Origin: Heterodera schachtii
Taxonomy: Eukaryota; Nematoda; Chromadorea; Rhabditida; Heteroderidae
Assembly: GCA_023374025.1 (NCBI GenBank)
Contig: SIJG01000077.1
Coordinates: 378,565-442,564 of the forward strand
Length of the DNA: 64,000 bases
Direction: 5' to 3'
This document shows positions 1 through 10,928 of the stretch, in pieces. The notes under the pieces are model-generated. The model did not search any database. It was not told where the DNA came from and saw only the letters and a program-made list of their open reading frames with translations. Made by a program: the position numbers and the translations under genes. Within the stretch, counting starts at the first letter, position 1; the number at the start of each line of letters is the position of its first letter.

Positions 1-152
1 TTTTCCTTAAAAATTTCGGGTGCGGAGGGGCCTTGGGGGGGGGGTAGTACCACGCGTACCCCCCCCCCCCCCCTGGGACCGTCCCTGAGTTAAGGATCGG
101 TGTTTGTCGGGGTTACCTGCTGGGCATTTTTGGCATAAACACTTTCTAGAAA

Positions 153-700
153 ATATTTGATTTTTGGCAATCATTAAGAATTGGTGTCCCGACGAAAAAA
201 AATGTTAAAAATTTGTCGGCTATTTTTTCTAGGCTTAAAAAATGCGCTGATCACTTCGCTGATCACGAATCTGAGCTCTGTTTTCAAAAAAATAAATTTT
301 CTCTATGATTTGCATCAAGTAAAGCCAAGTGGACTCGAACCCCAGACCCCAGTCTCATACGACCCCTAGGGATTAATAATTAAATTTCGAAAAATCGTAA
401 AAAAAAATTTGAAAACTTGACTTCTCCATACATTTAATAGCTCATTCGAAAGCTCTTTTTAGGCTCTACAACATACATATGTGTATCAATTTTATATCCG
501 ACCAATTTTCTTAAAATTTTGGGAAAAAATCAAGTAGTTGACAAAGAATCTTAGATTAAAATCAATGATTTTCAAAATCTGAGCTCATATTCGTGATCAG
601 CGCATTTTTTAAGCCTAGAAAAAATAACCGACAAATTTTAACATTTTTTTTTGTCGGGACAACAATTCTTAATGATTGCCTGATTTTTTGCCACTTATCG
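153..700. repeat. Inverted-repeat (foldback) element, about 0.55 kb
   Basis: The segment at about 165-300 (TTGGCAATCATTAAGAATTG, then a stretch ending GCGCTGATCA) recurs as its reverse complement at about 565-690, around a roughly 260-bp centre. It would fold into a long hairpin. The arm motif GCTGATCACGAATCTGAGCTC returns elsewhere (near 3200, 3465, 18180 and 61690), so this is a dispersed family. No transposase is encoded. A tRNA T-arm-like stretch (GGTTCGAGTCC on the minus strand near 330) lies in the centre, but no full tRNA fold was found. Confidence 0.7.
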
Positions 701-1094
701 GGTGGGGATAACCCCGAAAAATGGCCGAAAATATCGGGGGCCCAACCCTAGATTATTGGTTAAATTCTTCGCTTGGTTTGGAAATGATGGGGAGAGAATG
801 GCGCAGTGGGAATGGAGAGTACATAGACAGAGAAAGAGGAAAGATAGAGAACGTGAGAGACAGGGAGAGAAGAACGAAATAGCTGTAAAGAGAGAGAGAA
901 AGAGAGATATAGCGAGAGAGAGAAGGGGAGAGAACAATAAATAAGTGGGACGATATCCTTGTTGGATTAATGCAAATGTGGGATTGCCGTCTGTGACCCC
1001 GCGCGGGATCTTATCCTACCCACCCAGGGTCCTATTTTATATTAAATTCTTTAAAAAACGCAGTTATAAAATTTTAGGCGTAAATTAATTTTTA
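701..1094. other. Intergenic, purine-rich tract upstream of FB1
   Basis: Contains a GA-rich stretch (about 830-945: GAGAGAGAAAG-type repeats), which makes spurious open frames on both strands. No gene is supported here. It may contain the FB1 promoter, but no clear TATA box was seen. Confidence 0.4.
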
Positions 1095-4000
1095 ATGGCG
1101 TCGCCCGTCAAAAAAAGAAAGGAATTTTCCGGCGCCGTTATCTCTTCTACCATTAGTGAAAATCAGCAGCGATCGCGGGGTTCATTTGTAAAAACATCTT
1201 TTGGAACACGACGGCATTGGTAACACTGACCATAAAGCAATTAAAAACTGCCAAGGATTGGAGGGAGTAAAAACTTGAAAAGTGGCGACTTTGTGGCAAT
1301 TAGTGCGTGTTTTGTTTGCATAGAAAATCCTCTAAGTTTAGAGATTGGGCAACTCAAAAACTTATGCCACAGAGATAGCAACAGGCGCCGCCTGGGGAAA
1401 TTTTTTTAATACGGTTCGACATTTTGAAAAAAAGCCTTGGCTTGGGTTCCATGTTGGATCTGAATTTCCTGGTCCCGGTTCCCTGTCCCGAATTTGAAAA
1501 GCTCAGGTCCCGGTCCCGGTAGGGCAACCGGGAACCGGGAAAAACAGGCACTGGTAAGAATGGGGGTTTGAGTGAAAAATTAGAGATGAAAATTGTAGTT
1601 AAAGGGAAAAATTTAAAAAAATGATTAAAAATATTCTTTAAAAGTGTGTTAAACTATTGTGCAAATGGCCTAGTGGCTACCTTCTTGATTTTCTACTTAC
1701 TACCCATGGTTCAATCCCTCTACAGAAATTATAATATTTTGAATTTTCTTTTTGTATACTCATAGGTTTCCTATCTACAAAAATGATTGCTCATATTTTT
1801 GTTTAATTACAAATATTTTCTTTTTTTTTAAAGAAAACCCGTTTACAAATTGAGCCTAATAATCCCAAAAATCAGCGCTTTTTTGTTGAAAATCTGTTAT
1901 CAAATCACACCCAAATTTTCAAAATTTTCCCCGGCGGCGCCTTTCGGCACCGCCGGACCCATTTCTTTCCCAAAAGTTTTTTGGAAAAACACACCGGAAA
2001 AAGTGATGTAAAAAGCAAATCTGAATTTCAAATAATATTCGAATATTGAGTCAAAAAATGATTAATTGTTTGAAATAACTGAAGTAAATTCAATTTGAAA
2101 ATTTTCATTAATTTAATTTAGCTTTAACTTTGGATTTTATTAAAAAAAACAAAATAAAATTTAATTTTGTATTATTTTCAATTGAAATAAATAAAAATAA
2201 ATTTTTTTAAATTTTTTTTGAATTTTTTAAATTTCCCGGTTGGTCCCGGGTCCCGGTCCCGAAGAAAAATCGATGTCCCGGTTCCGGCTTCTCAGGTCCC
2301 GGCAAGTCCCGGTCCTGGTTTTGCCCAAAATTCCCGCTCCCGCTTCACTCTACTTGCAACTAGAGACCGGAGCAGGACCGGATCCTGGGCAGGATTTTTG
2401 CGGATTCCTCCGCAATCCCGCATTTTTTGGAAAAAGCGGGATTTGCGGGATTAATCCTGCCGGACCCGGTCCTGCAAAATTTGAATTACAATCCTGCAAC
2501 AGGATCCGCAAATTTGAAATTTCCTGTCTCTACTTGCAAACATTCCATGGGGGGTCGGGGTCACTTTGGCGCAGACAATTTATTTCTCAGCTTTTTGCGC
2601 CAAAGTGGGCGGTTCCCTTCCATGGGTGGTTAAGTAATTCTTTGCCATTTTTTTTGTGTTTCAGTTGGATTTGTACTGATGTTTGGATGGACATTCTGCC
2701 CCTTTTTGACCATGCCCAACTCGGCCTCAAAATGGCACTGATTTCGCCACGTTTCGATGTTTTAGTGGACGCCCATTTCAATGGCAAAAGTGAATTGACA
2801 ATTTGGCGACGCATATTAATTCGCAAGGACAAAGGAATGCCCAAATTATATGTGTTTACCAATTGTACTGATTTGGTGTCATTTCCTTTGCCGGACCGTC
2901 CGCTGCCCAACAAAATTCGTTTTAGGAACCTTCATATTAAGTATGCAAACATAAAAAGCAATTTATTTGTCACTCACTTTTCAGGTGTTTTGACCATTCT
3001 GTGATCGCATTTCTCCGTGCCAATCAGAAAATTTTTGAAAAAGGCACCAATTTGTGTTTGCATTTTCCTTCATGCTTCCATGATGGCATTTCTTCAGGTA
3101 CTTGTAGGTTTTGCCACCCCCCCCCCCCCCCCCCCCCCTCATAAAAATGTCATGGCCCCGAGACAATGGAAAGCACTTTTCTATGGTTGATTTAGGCGCT
3201 GATCAAGAATCTGAACTCAAAACTGCAAAAATCTATGATTTTATCAATGATTTTTATCTTGATTTTGTCAATGATTTTTCGAAAAAAATAAGGAGTTTTT
3301 TCGTATATCAATCGATTCCTTTAATCGAGAGAAATTGAATGGTACTTGTTTCAGGTTTCTACGATGTCTCTAGTCTCTATCAAAGTTATAGTCCCGTTCA
3401 AGGCTTTTTTCGAAAAATTATTGACAAGATCACATGATGAAAATCATAGATTTTAGTCAGATTCGTGATCAGCTCCTAAAACTGGTGCTAGTGCGTTTCG
3501 TAAAAAAGGCCAATGGGTTCGAATCAAAAAATATGTAACACATAAAAATTCATAAATTGGCTCAAGTTCAACCAAATTAATATTTCATGGTATCATTCAA
3601 TAGCTTTAAGTGTTCTTTTTCATAATATTATTTTATAAATTTTTTTACTTAAGTAAGAGAAAAGTTATAAAGCATTGAACATACTATGTTTTTTGCAATG
3701 CTCTAATTACCTTTAAAATTTCAGAAAATTTCATTTAGATTAAAAAAGTTCTGGACAAAAATTACTGACTTCATATTTTTTGAAATTTTGTGACAATAAC
3801 TTTTTCTATATTTAAGTAAAAAAATTTATAAAATAATATTCTGAAAGAGAACACTTAAAGCTATTGAATGATACCATGAAATATTAATTTGGTTGAACTT
3901 GAGCCAATTTATGAATTTTTATGTGTTACATATTTTTTGATTCGAACCCATTGGCCTTTTTACGAAACGCGACAGCATGCCTAAAACTACATTAGAAAAG

Positions 4001-5253
4001 TTGTTTCTTTTGTCGGGACCATGACATTTTGATGCGGGGTAGCAAAACCTACAAGTACTTTTCTTCATTCGTCCATAACAATGCCCAGCCAATTTGCGAT
4101 GTTTTTGCCCGTGAAATTTGGCCCATTTTTGCGCCAAACATTCGCCGCTTGGATTTTCGCGATGGTTATTATTTGGACAATTTGCGTCGCCGCATTTCGC
4201 CAACAATTCTCACCGAGCTCAACAACATAAGTGTAATAAGTTCCGGTTATCTGCTGCCCGATCCAATTTGTGATGATGGGCCAAATGCAACTGCTGGCCA
4301 AGCATTGTCCAAATGGTTGCACATTCCGAGCAAAAATGGTCAACTAAAGCGATTGCGTTGCTTTGGTTATATGTCAGAAACTGAATTTGTCAACATTTTC
4401 AAGGAGGTGTGGCCATAGTTTAGGCTTTTTCCAGCTTTTTATATGTCTTTCGGATTTTGGGCCGCTGGTCACGAATCTATGACACTAAAAAAGATTTAAA
4501 ATTCAAGTTTTTAATTTGCCTTTTTTCAAACTTAGTTAGGAATTGATGAATATTGTCCGGATTGGGAATGTTGGGATCTATAAAAACTGGAAAAGGGTCA
4601 TAATTTTTTAAGCGACTGATTTTGATACAGAAGTTTTATTTTCCGTTTTTACATCAATTAGAAATTTATCCGTGCCACCACTTCCGCCAGCTACGAAATT
4701 TATTTTGGTGTTGATGAGTCATACGAGTCAACGCCATTGGTGCCATTTGAATTGGTGAACAAACGGACAAACGAAAAGCTTACCCTGATGACAGAAAAAA
4801 TAGATGTACGGCGTATCATAGGGTTAATGAAGCGATATCCAATTGGGTATAATACGGTGGCGGATAAGTGGGAAAAAGAAGGAAATTCGAACAATTTGAA
4901 CAATGTCAACTTTATGCTTTGCGATGCCAAACGATGCAATGGGTGAGCAAAATGGGGATGGCACGAAATTCGACTCCCGAAAAAACTTTGGACGTCGAAA
5001 TTCCGATTTCTGAAAAGATTTGGAAGTCGGAATTCCAATTCCTAAAAGGGTGTCAATCTAAAGCTCTTGATGAGACAAATCGAGCAAGGGCTTAAAGTAG
5101 TTGATCAGAAGAAATCCACAAAGAAAAAACGCCTTTACTTTACAATAGCCAAAAAACAATTGATTTCGTTATAAGTAATTCAAATTGCGCCGAATTTTTA
5201 GGCCTTTGTCTCCACCTGCGGCGAAACAGCGAAAATTGTGTCTAATTATGTGA
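1095..5253 (+). CDS. FB1: F-box-like family gene, disrupted by a transposon in exon C
   Basis: Hand-spliced exons: A 1095-1219, B 2665-2940, C 2985-3096 plus 4068-4406, D 4662-4942, E 5202-5253. With the element at 3097-4059 and one target-duplication copy ignored, these give one open frame of 394 codons plus stop (1185 nt), with phases 2, 2, 0, 2. Exon A encodes a basic N-terminus (MASPVKKRK). Exon B carries the F-box-like segment (DVWMDILPLFDHAQLGLK, then ALISPRFDVLVDAHF). Exon C carries the IWPIFAPNIR and GQALSKWLHIP family motifs; exon D carries VPFELVN and CPI-like motifs. F-box proteins normally present substrates to SCF ubiquitin ligases; the substrate is unknown. Intron A is long (1.4 kb) and full of repeats. 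As it stands the exon C insertion brings in stops, so the gene is probably non-functional unless the insert is spliced out. The F-box label rests on motif resemblance only. Confidence 0.7.
1650..1965 (+). repeat. tRNA-like box plus GC-rich hairpin repeat in FB1 intron A
   Basis: Near 1672-1735 there is an A-box-like TGGCCTAGTGGCTACC and a B-box-like GGTTCAATCC about 45 bp apart. After an AT-rich stretch comes a GC-rich inverted motif (CCGGCGGCGCC ... GGCACCGCCGGACCC, about 1930-1960). The same order recurs inside the transposon at 6611-7692. This suggests a tRNA-derived (SINE-like) repeat unit carried in or next to transposons. No functional tRNA cloverleaf is evident. Confidence 0.45.
2361..2532. 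mobile_element. Small TIR element (MITE), TAGAGACCGG family
   Basis: Begins TAGAGACCGG and ends CCTGTCTCTA, with flanking 8-mers CTTGCAAC and CTTGCAAA (7 of 8 identical), 172 bp long. The interior is rich in CGGGATT/GGATCC-type sequence and has no coding capacity. The 8-bp duplication points to the hAT superfamily. It lies in intron A of FB1. The same termini occur at 13978-14593 and, at one end, at 9327. Confidence 0.6.
3097..4059. mobile_element. Non-autonomous TIR element inside FB1 exon C
   Basis: Flanked by a perfect 8-bp duplication TTTCTTCA (3089-3096 and 4060-4067). Termini are GTACTTGTAGGTTTTGC and its reverse complement GCAAAACCTACAAGTAC. Inside lie two palindromes end to end: about 3190-3490 (GCTGATCA-type arms) and 3495-3970, whose 160-170-bp arms are nearly perfect. 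A poly-C run (3116-3138) sits inside the left terminus. There is no transposase. An 8-bp duplication fits hAT-like transposition. Taking out 3097-4067 rejoins the host exon in frame. Confidence 0.85.
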
Positions 5254-6045
5254 GAGTGGCTACTCTTTGAGGACCAGACAGTTGAGGACATGCACATTTT
5301 TTAATATAATTATTTCCACATGGGCCAACGGAAGCGAATATAAAATTAATTCTTATCTGAATTATCTCAATTTCATGAGACGATATTGCAAAGATAAGGG
5401 ATGTTTGAGAATTTCATCCTCATTTGAGTGCTCATTTGCATCAAAGTATTCAACAAATTCCGAATTAGCCAAATCATTTTGTATGTTCTTTTTTTAATTC
5501 TATTAAATAAAGTTTCCATTTTTTAAATTATATTTTTAAAGATAAAATCTAGGTAGTTCACTTGAATTTTTTCCCAGTCCCTGTTTTTCTAGTTTTTAAG
5601 GATGTAATTTTTGTCAGAATTCTTTATCTTTGAAAAAGTCAATTGGCGCCAAAAAATAAAAATTCAAATGAAATTTCTTGGCCTTTTGTCCTTTGTTTTC
5701 TGTTTTTCTCAAAAAATATTTTAGGAAAAATTATTTTTATTTTAACGGCATCGCCAATTGAAAAACGAAGACAATTTTTCTTCGCCTTTTGAAATCACCA
5801 GCAATTGCAGGCCTATTTATGACGACATCATTAAAAAAACAGAAGAAAATGAAGCGAACTTTGAGGAAAATGTTGCGTTTCCTTCGCGCTACTATTAGTT
5901 TTAGAAAAAATCATTTTTGAAGTCCGAAACTTAGTTTTTCACCCATTTTAAAGGTGGTGCCGTGCCATCTAAACTTATTACCTCTAAATTTCCACAGTTT
6001 CTTGCTGGTTTTTCTTGAATATTGCAGGTGAAAATTAATTTTTGA
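5254..6045 (+). other. Intergenic between FB1 and FB2, with a decayed exon A-like relic
   Basis: Mostly AT-rich. Near 5752-5880 the sequence resembles an F-box-family exon A without its ATG: AACGGCATCGCC in place of ATGGCGTCGCCC, ending in an AAGCGAACTTTGAGG motif like the exon A end of FB8. I take it as a degenerate exon A. No other gene is supported. Confidence 0.35.
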
Positions 6046-6610
6046 ATGGAACCAGAAGTGTTCTCCGCCGTCATTTCTTCTGCTCGAATTGAAATTCAGC
6101 AGCAACTGCCGCGTTCATTTGTGACAACATCCTTTGAAAGGCATGGAATGCTGCGGTAACACTGACAAATGAGCATAAAACAATAAAATTGCCAATCGGA
6201 GGGGGGGGGGGGGGCAAAGAGTTCAAAAGTGGCGACTTCTGGCACTTTGAGTGTGTGTTTTTATACATATATAGGCATTATGATGGCATTGATTGGATGT
6301 GGGTTCCGGAATTTTGAAAGTAACGAGCCCGGCTTAGCAATTTGACCGGGACCGGGCCGCCCGTTCAAAAAAAGCCCGTTTTACCAGCCGTCGGAACTCG
6401 GGTTTTTCCCCACCAAAAAAACGGGACCGGGCCGTCCGGTAAAAGCCCGCCGGGCTCGTCCGGGCTCTAATTGGATGCGTTAAATAGAATATAGCCATTG
6501 TCTTTGGCTTTTGTTTGTTGTTACGTCACTTGCAACTTTCGATGGGCGATTAATTTTAAGTAATTCTCTTAAATTTATCTCTTTTTTGGATATTTCAGTT
6601 GGGTGTGCAA

Positions 6611-7692
6611 CAGGGGTGGGACAACTCTCGCCTCTCGCCAACTCTCGCCATTTTTGGTACTCTCACCTCTCGTCTCTCGCCTCTCGTTTTTTGGGACGAG
6701 AGGCGAGAGTTGAAAATACACCCCTAAAGATTGAACTTTTGAGCAGTCAGAAAAATTTTCAAATTTACGCGAAAAAAAATCACAAATCTCTTTCTCTCCT
6801 TCCTTAATGTCTTCTCTATTTTGGTCTGGTGGCTAAACCTTCTGCCTTTCATTATTTTTCTCTTGGGTTCAATTCCCCAACGGTACAGAATTTTTTTTTA
6901 TAATTTCTTTAAATTATTTTTCAATTGAAATTTTAATTAATAAAAAACATTTCAATTTAAAAATTATTATTTTTTCTTTTTTTAAACAGCCTAAAACTGC
7001 AAATTTAACCAAAACTTTGATCATTTTTTGACAAATTCTGTTAACAAATCTCACTCAAAATTTCAAATTTTTTCCGGCGGCGCCTATCGGCACTGCCGGA
7101 CCCCGCACCCGCCCCAATGTAAAACAGCGTCACAAAAAAGCGAGTTAAAAACAAAAAATTTAAAAAACAAGTTTTGGTCATTTTTGAATAAAATCTGTTA
7201 ACAAATCCGAAGTCAATTTTCAAAAAAATTTTCGCGGCGCCTACCGGCACCGCCCGATCCCAACTGTCCCCGATGTTTAAAAAACGCACCACAAAAAAGG
7301 TGGTTTGAATGGCAAAAAATGGACAAATAATAAATTTGTTTGTAACATAAATATATTTCATGAAAATATTTATTTTATTTTCATGAAAAAATTTTAAAGA
7401 TTTTTTTTGGATTTTTCAGGACATGGACTCGGTTTAAAAGCTAGGGCCCTGACCCGGCTTTTCTGGACCCGGCAATACCCTGACCCGGTATTTGCCCAAA
7501 TACCCGGGCCCGTAACCCTAATTTAATAAAACGATTTTGAAGTTTTTTAAATTAAAAAATAAGGCTACAGAAAAAAATTGAAAAACTCTCGCCTCTCGTC
7601 CTCTCGCCTCTCGCCAACTCTCGTGTTTTTGGGGACTCTCGCCTCTCGCCAAACTCTCGCTCTCGTCTTTTCTGAGACAAGTCACACCCCTG
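6611..7692. mobile_element. hAT-like non-autonomous element inside FB2 exon B
   Basis: Termini CAGGGGTGGGAC and GTCACACCCCTG (11 of 12 match as inverted repeats), flanked by a perfect 8-bp duplication GTGTGCAA (6603-6610, 7693-7700). Length is 1082 bp. Both ends carry sub-terminal arrays of CTCTCGCC-type repeats (6631-6710 and 7585-7675). The interior has a tRNA-like A/B box pair (about 6820-6890) and two GC-rich hairpin motifs (7073-7104, 7231-7260). No transposase ORF. Removing 6611-7700 restores exon B in frame. Confidence 0.85.
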
Positions 7693-7980
7693 GTGTGCAA
7701 CGATGTTTGGATGGACATTTTCCACTTTTTTGACCATGCCCAACTCGGCCTCAAATTGGCACTGATTTCGCCACGTTTCGATGTTTTAGTGGACGCCCAT
7801 TTCAATGGCAAATCAGAATTGAGAATTTGGAGACCGATTTTAATCCACAAGAAGGAGAAAATAATTAAAAAATATGGGGACGAAATCAAAGTTGAGGAAT
7901 TTCCGTTGCCCGACCATTCGCTGCACAACAAAATACGCTTTTTCGACCTTAGTATCAAGTAATTCAAAAAGCATTATTAA

Positions 7981-8382
7981 TAGGGAATCCAAAAAATACG
8001 CACATAAAATTGCAAAATATACACATAAATTTCTCTAAATTGAGGGCTAAATTTTCCAAAATCCTTCAAAACAATTAAATTTAAGCTAAAAATTTCGAAT
8101 ATTTCTAAATTTTGACGAAATATAGCAAATAAAGTGTTTATTTTTTGTGATTGAGTAAAAATCGAAAATTTTCCATTATTAAACTTGGCCGTACAATAGA
8201 AGATTTTTTGAAAAAATGCCCAAATATGCACAAAGTTGCACATAAATGGCGAAATACCCACAAATATGCACATGGAAATATGTCCTAGAAACTTGAAAAC
8301 AATCTAAAAATTTGTTTTTCGTACATTTAAGGCCTCAGGAAAAAATATGCATGTGCATATAATTAATTGGTTGGATTCCCTA
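7981..8382. mobile_element. hAT-like MITE, TAGGG family, in FB2 intron B
   Basis: Starts TAGGGAATCC, ends GGATTCCCTA, flanked by a perfect 8-bp duplication ATTATTAA (7973-7980, 8383-8390), 402 bp. It contains ATGCACATA-type repeats, also seen near 17395-17545. It has no ORF of its own. Confidence 0.8.
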
Positions 8383-9146
8383 ATTATTAACTTATAAAAG
8401 CATTTATTTGCAGGTACACTCGATCATTCAGTGATCGCATTTCTCCGTGCCAATCAGCAAATTTTTGACCGAATGGGCACCAATTTAAAATTTGATGTGT
8501 CTTCTTCATGCGAACATGAAGCTAATTTCAGTTTAATTTGGGATGTTTTGGCCAGTAAAATTTGGCCAATTTTTGCGCCAAACATTCACTATTTGCAACT
8601 TCCAAATGGTGATGATTTGAACCATTTGCTTCGTCTCTGCTCAACAACAATTCTCACCGATCTCAACAACCTGAGCTTTATCTATTTCCTTCGTATGTCC
8701 CCCGAGGGGTTTGGTTGTGATTTGGATGGGCCAAATGCAACTCCTTCTGCTGGCCAAGCGTTGTCCAAATGGCTGCACATTCCGAGAAGCGATGGCCAAC
8801 CAAAGCGGTTGCGTTGCGGTGATAATAATCCAGAAAACTTTGAATGGATCAACAATTTCAAACAGGTTGTTTCTCCTACTTTTTGCTTCAGTTTCACTTT
8901 CCGACCTCTAAGTGCTGATGAAATGCCATACCAGTGCAGGGGGAGGGGTCGGGAAACGGAACGGGTCAACTTTGTCGCGCCAACTGCGTCATACAAAATG
9001 TCGACATTTTAAAAAACCTTGATTCGCTGGACTCTATGTTTGCCCTAAAACAGGCATTGGAACCAAGAAAAATTCAAGCCCAGGCCAAGTTCTGTTTTTC
9101 TAACCCTGTTGGATTTTTTAAATTTTCAGAAATCTGGGGTGTACAG

Positions 9147-9327
9147 CCGGCAGGAAGCATTTCCACACCTAAATAATTATGGAATTCCTATGGTCGAGAA
9201 TTTAGACCATTTTTTACAAATTTCATAAATTTTGCCCGGAATATTTATCATTTGATGGGACCGGAATCCGCGCGATTAAATTCGGGACCCAGACTCGGGA
9301 TTCTCCAACCTAGTTGTCCGGTCTCTA
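9147..9327. mobile_element. MITE with a degraded left end, in FB2 intron C
   Basis: A perfect 8-bp repeat GTGTACAG (9139-9146 and 9328-9335) brackets 181 bp ending TTGTCCGGTCTCTA, the terminus of the TAGAGACCGG family. The left end is only CCGG..., so about six terminal bases appear lost or diverged. Non-coding. Confidence 0.55.
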
Positions 9328-9522
9328 GTGTACAGCAGGGATGTCATTCTGACGGCCAAATGAGCCCTACCGGTCAGGGAAAGGGTCGAGAGACAATTTT
9401 CAAGAACCATGAGCCAGTGTCAATTTTTAAATTTGCCTGGAATATTTAACATTTGGCCTATATTTGTTCAGGCGTTTCTCCGTGCTGCCACTTCTGCTGC
9501 CTGCTACGAAATTCGATTTCAT

Positions 9523-10261
9523 ACAGGGGTCGGATCGAAAAATTTTTAAAAGGACATCGATAAGATTTTGGGGTCAAAATAAGAATATTTTGCTAAACAG
9601 CTTCAAAACGGTTATTAAATTGTGCTAAGACGGAGCAGGTAGTGAGGCGCCCGAGCTAGCGGAGTGGGTCTATGACGTTGCTCAAAAAACCATCAAAATA
9701 AAATATTTTTTGATACAACTTTGCTCAAAATCAATTAAATTTTTATTTCTTAATATGATTCCATAGCCTTAAGTATTTTCTATTATCATGAAAAATTGAA
9801 AAAAATTATGTTAAGTTTCAAGAAAGTTATGACGAAAAAAGTTAAAAAAATTGGTTTTTGAGCATCTCAGGACATAATTTTTTTAAACTTAACGAATTTT
9901 TTTGGAAATTTAGTGATATTAGAAAACATTTAGGGCTATTAAAAAAATAAAGTTTATAAAATTTTGTTGCTTTTGGGCGAAGTTATGAATAATTTTCTGC
10001 CAAAAATTTCCATTTTGATGGTTTTTGAGTAACGCCCATTTTGATGGTTTTTTGAGTAGTCAAGTGTGCTGAAACGTCGGGCGGAAACAAAACCATGTTT
10101 CATTTAATAAATCAAAAAAAAAAAAAATTGTGTCACTGATCCGAATAAAAGGAACAAATTTTACAATTAAGGAAATTATTATTATTATTTTGATCAGATT
10201 TGGGCACCCTCCAAATCAGAACATTCTTATAAATAAGGACAGATCCGACCCCTGCTGATCT
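9523..10261. mobile_element. Probable hAT-like element in FB2 exon D
   Basis: Near-terminal inverted repeats CAGGGGTCGGATC (9524) and GATCCGACCCCTG (10242-10254). Flanking 8-mers GATTTCAT and GATTTTAT match 7 of 8, and using them puts the two exon D halves in frame. The centre is a foldback: GCTCAAAAAACCATCAAAAT near 9677 is inverted near 10012-10037. The right boundary is uncertain by about 7 bp because the right inverted repeat is not flush with the duplication. Confidence 0.6.
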
Positions 10262-10928
10262 GATTTTATGTGCCCGCGTTAATGCAAATTGTGCCATTTG
10301 AATTTGTGAACGAACGGACCAAGGAAATGTTGACGCTGGAGAAAAAATTCGTTGACAAAAGCTTTGTTAAATGGCAGCTGAAGCGATGCCCAATTTTTTT
10401 TGGGGACGGCGGCGGTTCAATGGGATCCAAATTCGAATAATTTTGAACAATGTCGAGTTTTTGCTTTGTGATGACAACAATTGCATTGGGTATTAATTAG
10501 CAAAGCATTTGATTTTATAATCAAATTAAGTTTGCACTTAATTTAGGCCATTGTGTCCAACAGCAGCAGAGGATCAAATCAACGCAAAAGATTGTCTGCC
10601 AATGAATCCCGGGCCCAGCGGTCGGCGGGAGGAAAAGTGAAAGAATTATTTGAGAAATGATTGATCATTTTGGAAAAATTAAAAGTTTACAGCAGGAATT
10701 GATAGCATTTTTCTCAATTTATTTTTTCCTACAAAAATTATAAATATTTTTCTATTTTTATTAAATGCATTGCTATTAAAAGGAAGAATTTTGCCTTCTG
10801 CTGGAGGAATTGAACTAATTTGTAAGGTAGAAATATAGAGAAAAATAGGTTGTGGCTTTTTGATGAAAAGATTCTGAAATTTTCTTTTAAAATTCAAACA
10901 ATTTTTTTAATTAACTTATTTTGCTGGT

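Larger units (their letters stand above)
6046..10640 (+). pseudogene. FB2: F-box-like family pseudogene with several transposon insertions
   Basis: Exons recognised: A 6046-6155 (starts MEPEVFSAVISS), B 6599-6610 plus 7701-7951, C 8414-8865, D 9472-9522 plus 10270-10489, E 10547-10640 (ends GRREEK). Phases follow FB1, except that B-C needs the donor at 7952 (GTATCA) to stay in frame. Exon B is split by an element at 6611-7692 and exon D by one at about 9523-10261. Introns B and C carry two more. Exon D also has at least two small frameshifts after position 10420, so its end (NNVEFLLCDDNNCIG) is read in another frame. Exon C (8414-8865) is intact, with IWPIFAPNIH and GQALSKWLHIP. Close paralogue of FB1. 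Confidence 0.75.

Noticed and set aside
300..375. Possible tRNA gene
   Set aside because: A T-arm-like GGTTCGAGTCC is present on the minus strand but I could not form acceptor and anticodon stems.
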